From positions 1-6,186 of the forward strand of contig CAWVGT010000149.1 in the NCBI GenBank assembly GCA_963928645.1: a stretch of 6,186 bases of DNA, in the 5' to 3' direction. This document shows positions 1 through 5,555 of the stretch, one piece after another; positions within the stretch are counted from its first letter, which is position 1; the number at the start of each line of letters is the position of its first letter. Below the pieces are notes generated by a model. It did not search any database. It was given only the letters and a program-made list of their open reading frames with translations, and had not been told where the DNA came from. The translations under genes and the position numbers were made by a program. Source of the DNA: Fimadaptatus sp963928645. Lineage in GTDB: Bacteria > Bacillota > Clostridia > Christensenellales > Aristaeellaceae.

Positions 1-185
1 ATTCCCGCCCTATGCGCCCGCTTCGCTGGAGCTCGCCCAGGCAGATGCTCGCTTGCTTCACTGTACAAAATGATTGACAAACCTACATTTTGGGAAAAAA
101 TCGCCCGTCCGCGCCGCCCGGTATACGCAGCGGCGCGCGCGCATGGCGCAATTTACCTTAGCGTCCAGAATCCGTAACAATAACT

Positions 186-216
186 TTGTCAATCGCAGCG
201 CGGGCCAATGTATAAT
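186..216 (+). promoter_or_regulatory. Sigma-A-like promoter of the IIC gene
   Basis: A perfect TATAAT lies at 211-216. A TTGTCA (5 of 6 to consensus) lies at 186-191 with a 19-base spacer, slightly longer than ideal. Transcription would start near 223-224, almost on the ribosome binding site, giving a leader of only about 15 bases. This placement argues against the upstream start codons at 74 and 143. The -10 box is clear; the pairing with this -35 is less certain. Confidence 0.55.
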
Positions 217-223
217 ACGGCGC

Positions 224-230
224 AAGGGGG
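224..230 (+). promoter_or_regulatory. Ribosome binding site of the IIC gene
   Basis: AAGGGGG lies 8 bases before the ATG at 239. It decides the start of the IIC gene, because the two in-frame ATGs further upstream (74 and 143) have no such sequence and lie upstream of the likely transcription start. Confidence 0.6.
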
Positions 231-238
231 TTGGGGAT

Positions 239-1300
239 ATGAAGAAAGTATGGCAGCGCATATACCGGCGCTATTTGCTGGACGCGCTCAGCGCGATGGG
301 TCAGGGTTTGTTCGCCTCGCTGATAATCGGACTTATACTCGGCCAGCTCGGGCGCATACCCGGCCTGGGCTTCCTGGCCACGTTCACGACCGACGCGTAC
401 ATATCCGGCAGCGCCACGCCCGTGGTCGGCGCGGCGATAGGCGTCGCGATAGCGTATGGCCTGAAGGCGCATCCGCTGTGCATGTTCGCGTGCGCGGCGG
501 CGGGCGCGATAGGCTACACCCAGGGCGGGCCGGTCGGCGCATACCTGGCGGGCGTGTTCGCGGCCGAGGCCGGCGGGTTCGTCGCGGGCAGGACGCGCGT
601 GGACATAATCGCGGTGCCCGCGGCCACTATAATCGTGGGCGGCGCGGTGTCCACGCTGTGCGCGCCCGGCATCAACTCGGTCATGGCCGCGCTGCGCGAG
701 TTCATTGACTGGGCCACGCTGCTCAGCCCGATACCGATGGGCATAATCGTGTCGGTGGTCGTGGGGCTGGCGCTGACCGCGCCGATATCGTCGGCGGCGC
801 TGTGCGCGATGATATTCACCGTGCCCGAGGGCGAGACCGCCGGGCTGGGCCTGATGCTGGCCGCGGGCGCGGCGACCGCGGGCTGCTGCGCGCAGATGGT
901 CGGCTTTGCCGTGACCAGCTTCCGCGAGAACGGCTGGGGCGGGCTGATATCGCAGGGCCTGGGCACCAGCATGATACAGATATCCAACATACTCGCTCAC
1001 CCCGCGATACTGATACCGCCCACGCTGGCCTCGGCGATAACCGGCCCGCTGTGCACCACGGTGTTCCAGATGAAGAACCTGGGCTCCTCGGCCGGCATGG
1101 GCACCAGCGGCCTGGTGGGACAGGTCGGCACCTGGGCCGTGATGGCCGCCGACACGCCCGCGTGGCTGCTGATAGTCAATATGGCGCTGACACAGCTGAT
1201 ACTGCCCGCGGCGCTGTCGCTGCTGTTTGCGATAATACTGCGCCGCATCGGCTGGATCAAGCCCGGCGATATGAAGCTGCCCGAATACAAGAAATCGTAA
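239..1300 (+). CDS. PTS IIC-like membrane protein (PTS_EIIC_2 / PfoR type)
   Basis: The product is a 353-residue, very hydrophobic protein that I place in the EIIC type-2 family (Pfam PTS_EIIC_2), which includes the clostridial protein annotated PfoR. Family members are predicted sugar-PTS permease domains; PfoR was named as a regulator of a toxin gene, so the substrate and exact role are unknown. Conserved stretches visible are LSPIPMGIIV (about 162-171), TAPISSAAL (180-188), AGCCAQMVGFAVTSFRENG (about 214-232), HPAILIPPTLASAITGP (254-270) and AGMGTSGLVGQVG (285-297). About nine to ten membrane segments follow a short basic N-terminus (KKVWQRIYRR); the C-terminus is a charged tail after residue 335. 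There is no IIA or IIB domain and no PTS partner gene in the window, so phosphorylation would need partners encoded elsewhere. Start chosen from the binding site at 224-230. Isoleucine is ATA in about 25 of 33 cases. Family call is solid; transport of a sugar is inference. Confidence 0.86.
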   Translation: MKKVWQRIYRRYLLDALSAMGQGLFASLIIGLILGQLGRIPGLGFLATFTTDAYISGSATPVVGAAIGVAIAYGLKAHPLCMFACAAAGAIGYTQGGPVGAYLAGVFAAEAGGFVAGRTRVDIIAVPAATIIVGGAVSTLCAPGINSVMAALREFIDWATLLSPIPMGIIVSVVVGLALTAPISSAALCAMIFTVPEGETAGLGLMLAAGAATAGCCAQMVGFAVTSFRENGWGGLISQGLGTSMIQISNILAHPAILIPPTLASAITGPLCTTVFQMKNLGSSAGMGTSGLVGQVGTWAVMAADTPAWLLIVNMALTQLILPAALSLLFAIILRRIGWIKPGDMKLPEYKKS

Positions 1301-1331
1301 ATCAGATCCCATATCCAAATATTAAATACAC

Positions 1332-1365
1332 CGCGCGCGGACGCTTCACATGGCGCCCGCGCGCG
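1332..1365. repeat. GC-rich inverted repeat around the GTPase promoter
   Basis: Bases 1332-1344 pair with 1353-1365: 12 of 13 pairs, a single A-C mismatch (1341/1356) and an 8-base loop, TTCACATG. The outer arms are alternating CG. The loop holds the likely -35 hexamer of the next gene. As RNA it sits about 30 bases after the IIC stop codon and could end or protect that transcript, but no T-run follows, so it is not a standard intrinsic terminator. As DNA it could be an operator. Confidence 0.6.
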
Positions 1366-1374
1366 TGCTATAAT
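1345..1374 (+). promoter_or_regulatory. Extended -10 promoter of the TetM-like gene
   Basis: TATAAT at 1369-1374 is preceded by TGC, giving an extended -10 (TGnTATAAT). TTCACA at 1345-1350 matches TTGACA at 5 of 6 positions with an 18-base spacer. Transcription would start near 1381, leaving a leader of about 25 bases. That is too short for the leader-peptide attenuator known for tet(M). The -35 lies in the loop of the inverted repeat 1332-1365. Confidence 0.7.
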
Positions 1375-1393
1375 GGCATTGCGATATGCACTT

Positions 1394-1408
1394 GCGGAGG
1401 GCTGTATG
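1394..1408 (+). promoter_or_regulatory. Ribosome binding site and start of the TetM-like gene
   Basis: GGAGGG at 1396-1401 is 4 bases before the ATG at 1406. This fixes the start, because the earlier in-frame ATG at 1373 overlaps the -10 box and cannot be in the transcript. The 15 bases GCGGAGGGCTGTATG recur exactly at the start of the transporter gene on the other strand (4767-4753). Confidence 0.75.
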
Positions 1409-3307
1409 GGAGTCAATAGTGAAATGCTAAACCTGGGCATATTCGCCCACGTCGACGCGGGCAAGACCACGCTGACCGAGCGCATGCTCTACCACGCGCG
1501 CGCGATACGCACACTGGGCAGCGTCGACAAGGGCACCGCGCACACCGACACGCTGCCGATAGAGCGCGCACGCGGCATATCGGTGCGCGCCGCCGCGACC
1601 GCGTTTGAGCACATGGGCCGGCAGGTCGCGCTGATAGACACGCCCGGCCACGCCGACTTCAGCTTCGAGGTCGAGCGCTCGCTGTGGGCGCTGGACGCGG
1701 CGATGCTGGTGGTGTCGGCCGTGGAGGGCGTGCAGGCCCAGACCGAGATAGTGTTCGAGGCATTGGCGCGCGAGCATATTCCCACGCTGATATTCATAAA
1801 CAAGACCGACCGCGCCGGCGCCGACGCGCAGGCCGCGCTCAGGCAGCTGAGGCGCATGTCGGGCAAGCCGTGCTGCCTGGCGGGCTCCAGCGAGCTGCGC
1901 GAGGAGGTCTGTCAGACCGACGAAACGCTTATGGAGGGCTACCTCGCGGGCGAGCTCGACGAGGCCGCATACGACGCGCGATTGCGGGCGCTGGTCGCGG
2001 CGTGCGAGCTGTATCCCGCATACGCCGGCTCGGCGCTCAGGGACGAGGGCGTGCGCGAGCTGATGGACGCCGCCGCGCAGCTGCTGCCCGGCCCGGACGG
2101 CGACCCGCTGGGCGCGCTGTCGGGCGTGGTGTTCGGCTCGCAGTACGACCGGGCGCTGGGGCGGGCGGCGCTGTGCCGCATATACTCGGGCACGCTGGCG
2201 GTGCGCCAGGAGCTGGACGGCCAGAAGATAACCGGCATAAAGCTGCTGTGTCCCGGCGGCTGGGAGGACGCATCCGAGGCCCGCGCCGGGCAGATAGCCG
2301 CAGTGTACGGCGCGAGCGGCCTGCGCCTGGGCCAGGCGATAGGCGCCGCGCCCCCGCGCCGGCTGGGCATGGGCCGGCTGCGCCAGCCGCTGGTCATGGT
2401 CGAGCTCAAGGCCGCGCCCGCCCGCATGAGCGAACTGCGCGCCGCCGTAAAGGACATGGAGCGCGACGACCCGCTGCTGGACGCCGACTGGTCGCAATAT
2501 CTGGGCAAGCTCCACGTAATGGCGATGGGCGGCATGCAGCTGGACGTGCTGCGCGAACAGCTGGCCGCGCGTGGGCTGGACGTGGAGTTCGGGCCGCCGC
2601 AGGTCATGTACCGCGAGACGATAAGTCAGAAGTCGGTGGGCTTCGTCGCGTACACCATGCCCAAGCCCTGCTGGGCGGTGATAAAGCTGGAGCTGGAGCC
2701 GCTCGAGCGCGGCGCGGGCGTCGAGTTCTACTCGGTCGTGCCCGACGCGCAGATAAAGACCCGCTATCAGCACCAGATAGAACAGGCATTGCCCATAGCG
2801 CTGCGCCAGGGCATGCTGGGCTGGCCGGTGACCGACATACGCATAACGCTGATTGACGGCAACGACCACCAGTGGCACACCCATCCGCTGGACTTCGTGC
2901 TGGCCACGCCGATGGCGGTCATGGACGGGCTGAGGCGCGGCGGCTCGACGCTGCTCGAGCCGATCGAGCGCATCCGCTTTACGCTGCCCTCGGGCGCGCT
3001 GGGCGGGCTGATAAGCGACGTCGCGACGATGCGCGGCGAGATAGTGTCCACGCACGCGCTGGACGAATTGATGAGCGTAGTCGCGCTGATACCCGCGTCG
3101 ACCTCGATGCGCTACGGCGAGCGCTTCGCTCAGCTGACCGGCGGCCGCGGCGTCATGATCGCCCAGCTGGACGGCTACCGCGAGTGCGCGCTCAGCGACG
3201 GCGCGACCTGCCCACGCCGCTCGGTCGACCCGCTGGACACGTCCAAGTACATACTCGCCGCGCGTTCGGCACTGGACGGCGGCGTGTGGGATGCGGGCGG
3301 CTGGTGA
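1406..3307 (+). CDS. TetM/EF-G-like translation GTPase (ribosomal protection family)
   Basis: A 633-residue GTPase of the EF-G superfamily, close in length to Tet(M) (about 639). It acts on the ribosome in the cytoplasm. G-domain motifs: AHVDAGKTT (14-22), RGIS (56-59), DTPGH (78-82), NKTD (132-135) and SAL (about 209-211). The segment LGSVDKGTAHTDT (37-49) is typical of the ribosomal protection branch rather than canonical EF-G. A domain II beta-barrel follows (about 235-315), then domain III (about 325-400), domain IV (about 405-515, with MYRETI at its start and DGNDHQWHTHPLDF at 484-497) and domain V (about 515-595). The tail has CPRR...SKYILAARSAL, comparable to the CQPRR...VRYMF end of Tet(M). 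The tip loop reads DHQWH where Tet(M) has, from memory, YYSPV, the residues said to displace tetracycline. I therefore cannot say it gives resistance; it may be one of the chromosomal TetM-like factors common in Clostridia. It has its own promoter 105 bases after the IIC gene and converges on the transporter gene. Confidence 0.93.
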   Translation: MGVNSEMLNLGIFAHVDAGKTTLTERMLYHARAIRTLGSVDKGTAHTDTLPIERARGISVRAAATAFEHMGRQVALIDTPGHADFSFEVERSLWALDAAMLVVSAVEGVQAQTEIVFEALAREHIPTLIFINKTDRAGADAQAALRQLRRMSGKPCCLAGSSELREEVCQTDETLMEGYLAGELDEAAYDARLRALVAACELYPAYAGSALRDEGVRELMDAAAQLLPGPDGDPLGALSGVVFGSQYDRALGRAALCRIYSGTLAVRQELDGQKITGIKLLCPGGWEDASEARAGQIAAVYGASGLRLGQAIGAAPPRRLGMGRLRQPLVMVELKAAPARMSELRAAVKDMERDDPLLDADWSQYLGKLHVMAMGGMQLDVLREQLAARGLDVEFGPPQVMYRETISQKSVGFVAYTMPKPCWAVIKLELEPLERGAGVEFYSVVPDAQIKTRYQHQIEQALPIALRQGMLGWPVTDIRITLIDGNDHQWHTHPLDFVLATPMAVMDGLRRGGSTLLEPIERIRFTLPSGALGGLISDVATMRGEIVSTHALDELMSVVALIPASTSMRYGERFAQLTGGRGVMIAQLDGYRECALSDGATCPRRSVDPLDTSKYILAARSALDGGVWDAGGW

Positions 3308-3341
3308 TGCCTCTGCCGCCCGCGCTTGCGCCTGTCAGCGC

Positions 3342-3360
3342 GCCGGCACAGCCTGCCGGC
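3342..3360. terminator. Possible shared hairpin between convergent genes
   Basis: GCCGGCA (3342-3348) pairs with TGCCGGC (3354-3360): a 7-bp GC-rich stem with a 5-base loop. It lies 34 bases after the GTPase stop and 24 bases after the transporter stop on the opposite strand, a fitting place for a two-way terminator. No T-run follows on either strand, so it may be only a stem that stops 3' decay. The same bases also form a 10-base direct repeat, GCCGGCACAG, at 3342 and 3355. Confidence 0.4.
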
Positions 3361-3384
3361 ACAGTGGGGCGACCAGCGCTCAAA

Positions 3385-4755
3385 TCACGCAAAGCGATCT
3401 ATATATCCGTATATCAGCACTACCGCGATTATCAGCGGCAGCACATAGCTGACATAGCGCCGCGCGAACGCCGGGAACTTCAGCCCACGGCCCGCGTTGC
3501 ACTCGGCCAGGTAGTTATCCCAGCCCCAGCCGCTGTCGCGCGTGCAGAACAGCAGGTACGTCAGCGCGCCCAGCGGCAGTATGTTGTTGGACACCACGAA
3601 GTCCTCCAGGTCGCGCAGGTATGTGCCCGGGCCGAACGGGTTGACGCCCGACAGCGCGCTGTAGCCCAGCGCGCACGGCAGGCTCAGCGCGAACACCAGC
3701 CCCGCGTTCGTCCACACCGACCGGCGCCGCGTCCAGCCCCAGAGATCCATGCCGTAGCTGATTATGTTTTCAAACACCGCGATCACCGTGGACAGCGCCG
3801 CAAAGCTCATGCACGCAAAGAACAGCGTGGCCCACAGCCGGCCATTTGGCATGCGGTTGAATATGTTGGGTATCGTCACGAACACCAGCCCCGGCCCCTC
3901 GCCCGGATCCACGCCAAACGCAAAGCACGCCGGGAAGATTATCAGCCCCGCCAGCAGCGCGACCAGCGTGTCCAGCGCGCACACGCGCAGGCTCTCGCCA
4001 GTCAGCGAGCGCTCGCGGCCTATGTAGCTGCCGAATATCGCCAACGAGCCCGCGCCCAGGCTCAGCGTGAAGAACGCCTGGCCCATCGCGGCGAACACCG
4101 CGTCGCCCAGGCCGTTTGCCAATACGCGCCCGAAGTCGGGCACCAGGTAGAATCGCAGGCCCTGCACCGCGCCCGGCAGCGTGACCGCGCGCACGCACAG
4201 CGCCAGCATTATCGCAAACAGGCCGACCATCATGACCTTGGTCGCGCGCTCCACGCCCCTTTGCAGCCCCAGCGCGCATACGCCAAACCCCAGCGCCACC
4301 GCCGCCGCCATCCAGCCGACCTGTTGCACGGGGTTGGCCAGCATCGCCGCGAACGCGGCGCTCAGCGCCTCGGGCGACGCTCCGTCCAGCTCGCCGAGCG
4401 CGCTCCAGTAAACGTAGTTGAGCATCCAGCCCGCGACGGTCGTGTAGAACATCATCAGCAGGTAGTTGCCGGCCATGGCGAGGTATCCGGCCAGATGCCA
4501 CCTCGAACCGCGCGGCTCGAGCGCGCGAAAGCTCGCCGCCGCCGAGCGCCGGCTGGCCCGGCCCAACGAAAACTCCATAGTCATTATCGGTAGCCCCAGC
4601 GCGACCAGGAACGCCAGATACATCAGCACAAACGCCGCGCCGCCATACGCGCCCACGATGTACGGAAAGCGCCACACGTTGCCCAGCCCGATCGCGCAGC
4701 CGGCCGACAGCAATATGAATCCCAGTCTGGATGACAACCGCTCCCTGTCCTGCAT
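3385..4755 (-). CDS. Sodium-dependent amino-acid transporter, NSS (SLC6) family
   Basis: A 456-residue inner-membrane symporter of the neurotransmitter:sodium symporter family (LeuT, MhsT, TnaT relatives), which drives amino-acid uptake with the Na+ gradient. The TM1 signature AIGLGNVWRFPYI is at 21-33. The TM6 motif AFFTLSLGAG (227-236) matches LeuT FFTLSLGFG. The TM7 stretch LDTLVALLAGLIIFP is at 261-275, and the TM8 stretch FAALSTVIAVFE (318-329) supplies the Na2-site hydroxyls (Ser322, Thr323, by alignment to LeuT Thr354/Ser355). By the same alignment Ala21, Asn26 and Thr230 are Na1-site residues, with Asp262 where LeuT has Asn286. I count 11 membrane helices (last about 434-452), the usual bacterial number, against 12 in LeuT. 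The start is set by the GGAGGG site; an in-frame extension up to 4920 is rich in Ala and Arg and looks non-coding. Substrate cannot be told from sequence. The gene appears monocistronic. Confidence 0.95.
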   Translation of the reverse strand: MQDRERLSSRLGFILLSAGCAIGLGNVWRFPYIVGAYGGAAFVLMYLAFLVALGLPIMTMEFSLGRASRRSAAASFRALEPRGSRWHLAGYLAMAGNYLLMMFYTTVAGWMLNYVYWSALGELDGASPEALSAAFAAMLANPVQQVGWMAAAVALGFGVCALGLQRGVERATKVMMVGLFAIMLALCVRAVTLPGAVQGLRFYLVPDFGRVLANGLGDAVFAAMGQAFFTLSLGAGSLAIFGSYIGRERSLTGESLRVCALDTLVALLAGLIIFPACFAFGVDPGEGPGLVFVTIPNIFNRMPNGRLWATLFFACMSFAALSTVIAVFENIISYGMDLWGWTRRRSVWTNAGLVFALSLPCALGYSALSGVNPFGPGTYLRDLEDFVVSNNILPLGALTYLLFCTRDSGWGWDNYLAECNAGRGLKFPAFARRYVSYVLPLIIAVVLIYGYIDRFA

Positions 4756-4767
4756 ACAGCCCTCCGC
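4753..4767 (-). promoter_or_regulatory. Ribosome binding site and start of the transporter gene
   Basis: On the minus strand GGAGGG (4765-4760) is followed by CTGT and ATG (4755-4753). The 15 bases GCGGAGGGCTGTATG are identical to those at the start of the TetM-like gene (1394-1408). This decides the start over the longer in-frame extension. Confidence 0.75.
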
Positions 4768-4828
4768 GCCGCTATGCGCTTGATCTGCGGCCCGCACTGT
4801 GCGCCGCCGCGCCGCGGCATTTCGATGC

Positions 4829-4837
4829 CATATAGCA
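4829..4837 (-). promoter_or_regulatory. Possible extended -10 of the transporter gene
   Basis: Read on the minus strand, TGCTATATG lies here: TGn followed by TATATG (4 of 6 to TATAAT). The surrounding GCATGCTATATGGCAT closely resembles GCGTGCTATAATGGCAT at the GTPase promoter, differing by one substitution and one missing A. I see no good -35. The leader would be about 65 bases. This is the best candidate in the region, not a firm call. Confidence 0.4.
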
Positions 4838-4926
4838 TGCGCATATTGCCGCGCCGGCATGCGGGTTCGGTGAGCGCGCGGTTTGGCTGCAGGGCTTGCC
4901 GCGCGCAGTAGCCGCCGCATAAAGCG

Positions 4927-4943
4927 GGCGCGCGGCGCCTTTT
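4927..4943 (+). terminator. Weak terminator-like hairpin with T-run
   Basis: GGCGC (4927-4931) pairs with GCGCC (4935-4939) across a 3-base loop and is followed at once by TTTT (4940-4943). The shape is that of a short intrinsic terminator on the plus strand, but no plus-strand gene leads into it, and five pairs is little in GC-rich DNA. Confidence 0.25.
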
Positions 4944-5146
4944 GCGATCCGGTTTATTGGCAGATATGGCTCTGCGGCAGTGAGCAGTCGCGGCGGCATG
5001 TCAATGCGGCACTGGCCGCTTGTTCCGGAAGCTACCGGCAATTGCGGGTGGTGTCATAGCATAAAACCGATGCGCGGGCATTCGCGCGCTTGGGCGTTGG
5101 TCGGCCCTGCGATTGGGGTGTTTGCGGTTTCATACCGGATGGCACA

Positions 5147-5179
5147 CTGAAATAGCGCCTTATATGGGCGTTGTTTCAG
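5147..5179 (+). repeat. 13-bp hairpin with wobble pairs
   Basis: CTGAAATAGCGCC (5147-5159) pairs with GGCGTTGTTTCAG (5167-5179) around a 7-base loop, TTATATG. Eleven pairs are Watson-Crick and two are G-T (5155/5171 and 5153/5173). The wobbles stay paired only in RNA copied as the plus strand; the opposite RNA would have two A-C mismatches. No T-run follows. It could be the stem of a small RNA, a processing site, or an imperfect DNA operator. Confidence 0.5.
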
Positions 5180-5373
5180 CTGATATATGTGAATCATGCG
5201 CTCTGCCAATTGCGTTAGCAGTCGATTGCCGAACTCGCCCCATCTTGCCCGATATATCCATTCTCACAGGTCATTATCATCGCGTTTGGCACGCTATGAA
5301 AGCGACCATACCCGGAGCATTGGCTAGATTACCGTGCGGCCTGCATAACGCTTATCGTCGATCGATGTACAAA

Positions 5374-5414
5374 GCAGCGCCTTATCCTGCCCTGCGTCAG
5401 GATAAAGCAGCTGC
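5374..5414 (-). terminator. Imperfect 15-bp hairpin downstream of the AAA+ gene
   Basis: The core TTATCCTG (5382-5389) pairs perfectly with CAGGATAA (5398-5405) around an 8-base loop. After one C-A mismatch, two more pairs form (5380/5407, 5379/5408). After a bulged A at 5409, five more follow (5374-5378 with 5410-5414). On the minus strand, the direction of the ATPase gene, the stem is followed by TTTGTAC, a short T-run. It lies about 140 bases after the ATPase stop, so it could be a distant terminator or a 3' stability element. The long 3' distance and weak T-run keep confidence moderate. Confidence 0.45.
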
Positions 5415-5555
5415 CGCAGCCTGGATAGGCGCATCACCTGGCCCATCTCCTCATGCCCCCGCCTATGCCAAAGCCGCACGCGCAAAGCGAAAGCGACCGC
5501 ACGGCCCTCACCAGGCCACGCAGTCGCCAAATCCACCCGCAACCAGCGCCACGCT

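Larger units (their letters stand above)
1..238. other. Leader region with no convincing gene
   Basis: I find no supported gene here. On the plus strand, one frame is open from base 2 to a TGA at 71-73 and reads as about 23 residues ending in LLHCTK. It could be the tail of an upstream gene, but it is too short to judge and its last codons are unlike the rest of the window. Around 111-136 there is a 7-bp GC hairpin (111-117 with 130-136, 12-base loop) with no T-run after it. Bases 133-145 are a strictly alternating purine-pyrimidine run, mostly GC. The right end holds the promoter of the IIC gene. Confidence 0.4.
4756..5555. other. 800-base stretch without a credible gene
   Basis: Between the transporter start and the ATPase stop I find no open frame with both a ribosome binding site and a recognisable protein. 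What it holds: the transporter leader and candidate promoter (4756-4837), a GC stem with 8 perfect pairs (4874-4881 with 4899-4906, 17-base loop), a 5-bp GC hairpin followed by TTTT on the plus strand (4927-4943), a 13-bp hairpin (5147-5179) and a 15-bp imperfect hairpin (5374-5414). Bases from about 5140 to 5400 are visibly poorer in GC than the genes. There is no tRNA-like T-loop and no spaced repeat array. Confidence 0.6.

Noticed and set aside
74..238. Longer N-terminus for the IIC protein from ATG 74 or 143
   Set aside because: A TATAAT at 211-216 and a ribosome binding site at 224-230 point to ATG 239. The extension is basic, lacks the hydrophobic family sequence, and has no binding site of its own.
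1373..1405. GTPase start at ATG 1373
   Set aside because: This ATG overlaps the -10 box, so it would not be in the transcript; the ATG at 1406 has GGAGGG four bases before it and places the GTPase motif at the usual distance.
1427..3055. Long open frame antisense to the GTPase
   Set aside because: It mirrors a well-matched gene, is made of repeated Ala, Arg, Gln and His, and shows no family; such frames are common opposite GC-rich genes.
2872..4593. Long plus-strand frame across the convergent gap and the transporter
   Set aside because: Arg/His/Gln-rich low-complexity translation without a domain, crossing two firmly identified genes in other frames.
4756..4920. 55-residue N-terminal extension of the transporter
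   Set aside because: It is Ala/Arg-rich, unlike the short N-termini of NSS proteins, and the strong binding site lies within it just before the chosen ATG.
4772..5041. Minus-strand frame of 89 codons upstream of the transporter
   Set aside because: TTG start with no binding site, Ala/Arg-rich, no recognisable protein, and it overlaps the likely transporter promoter.
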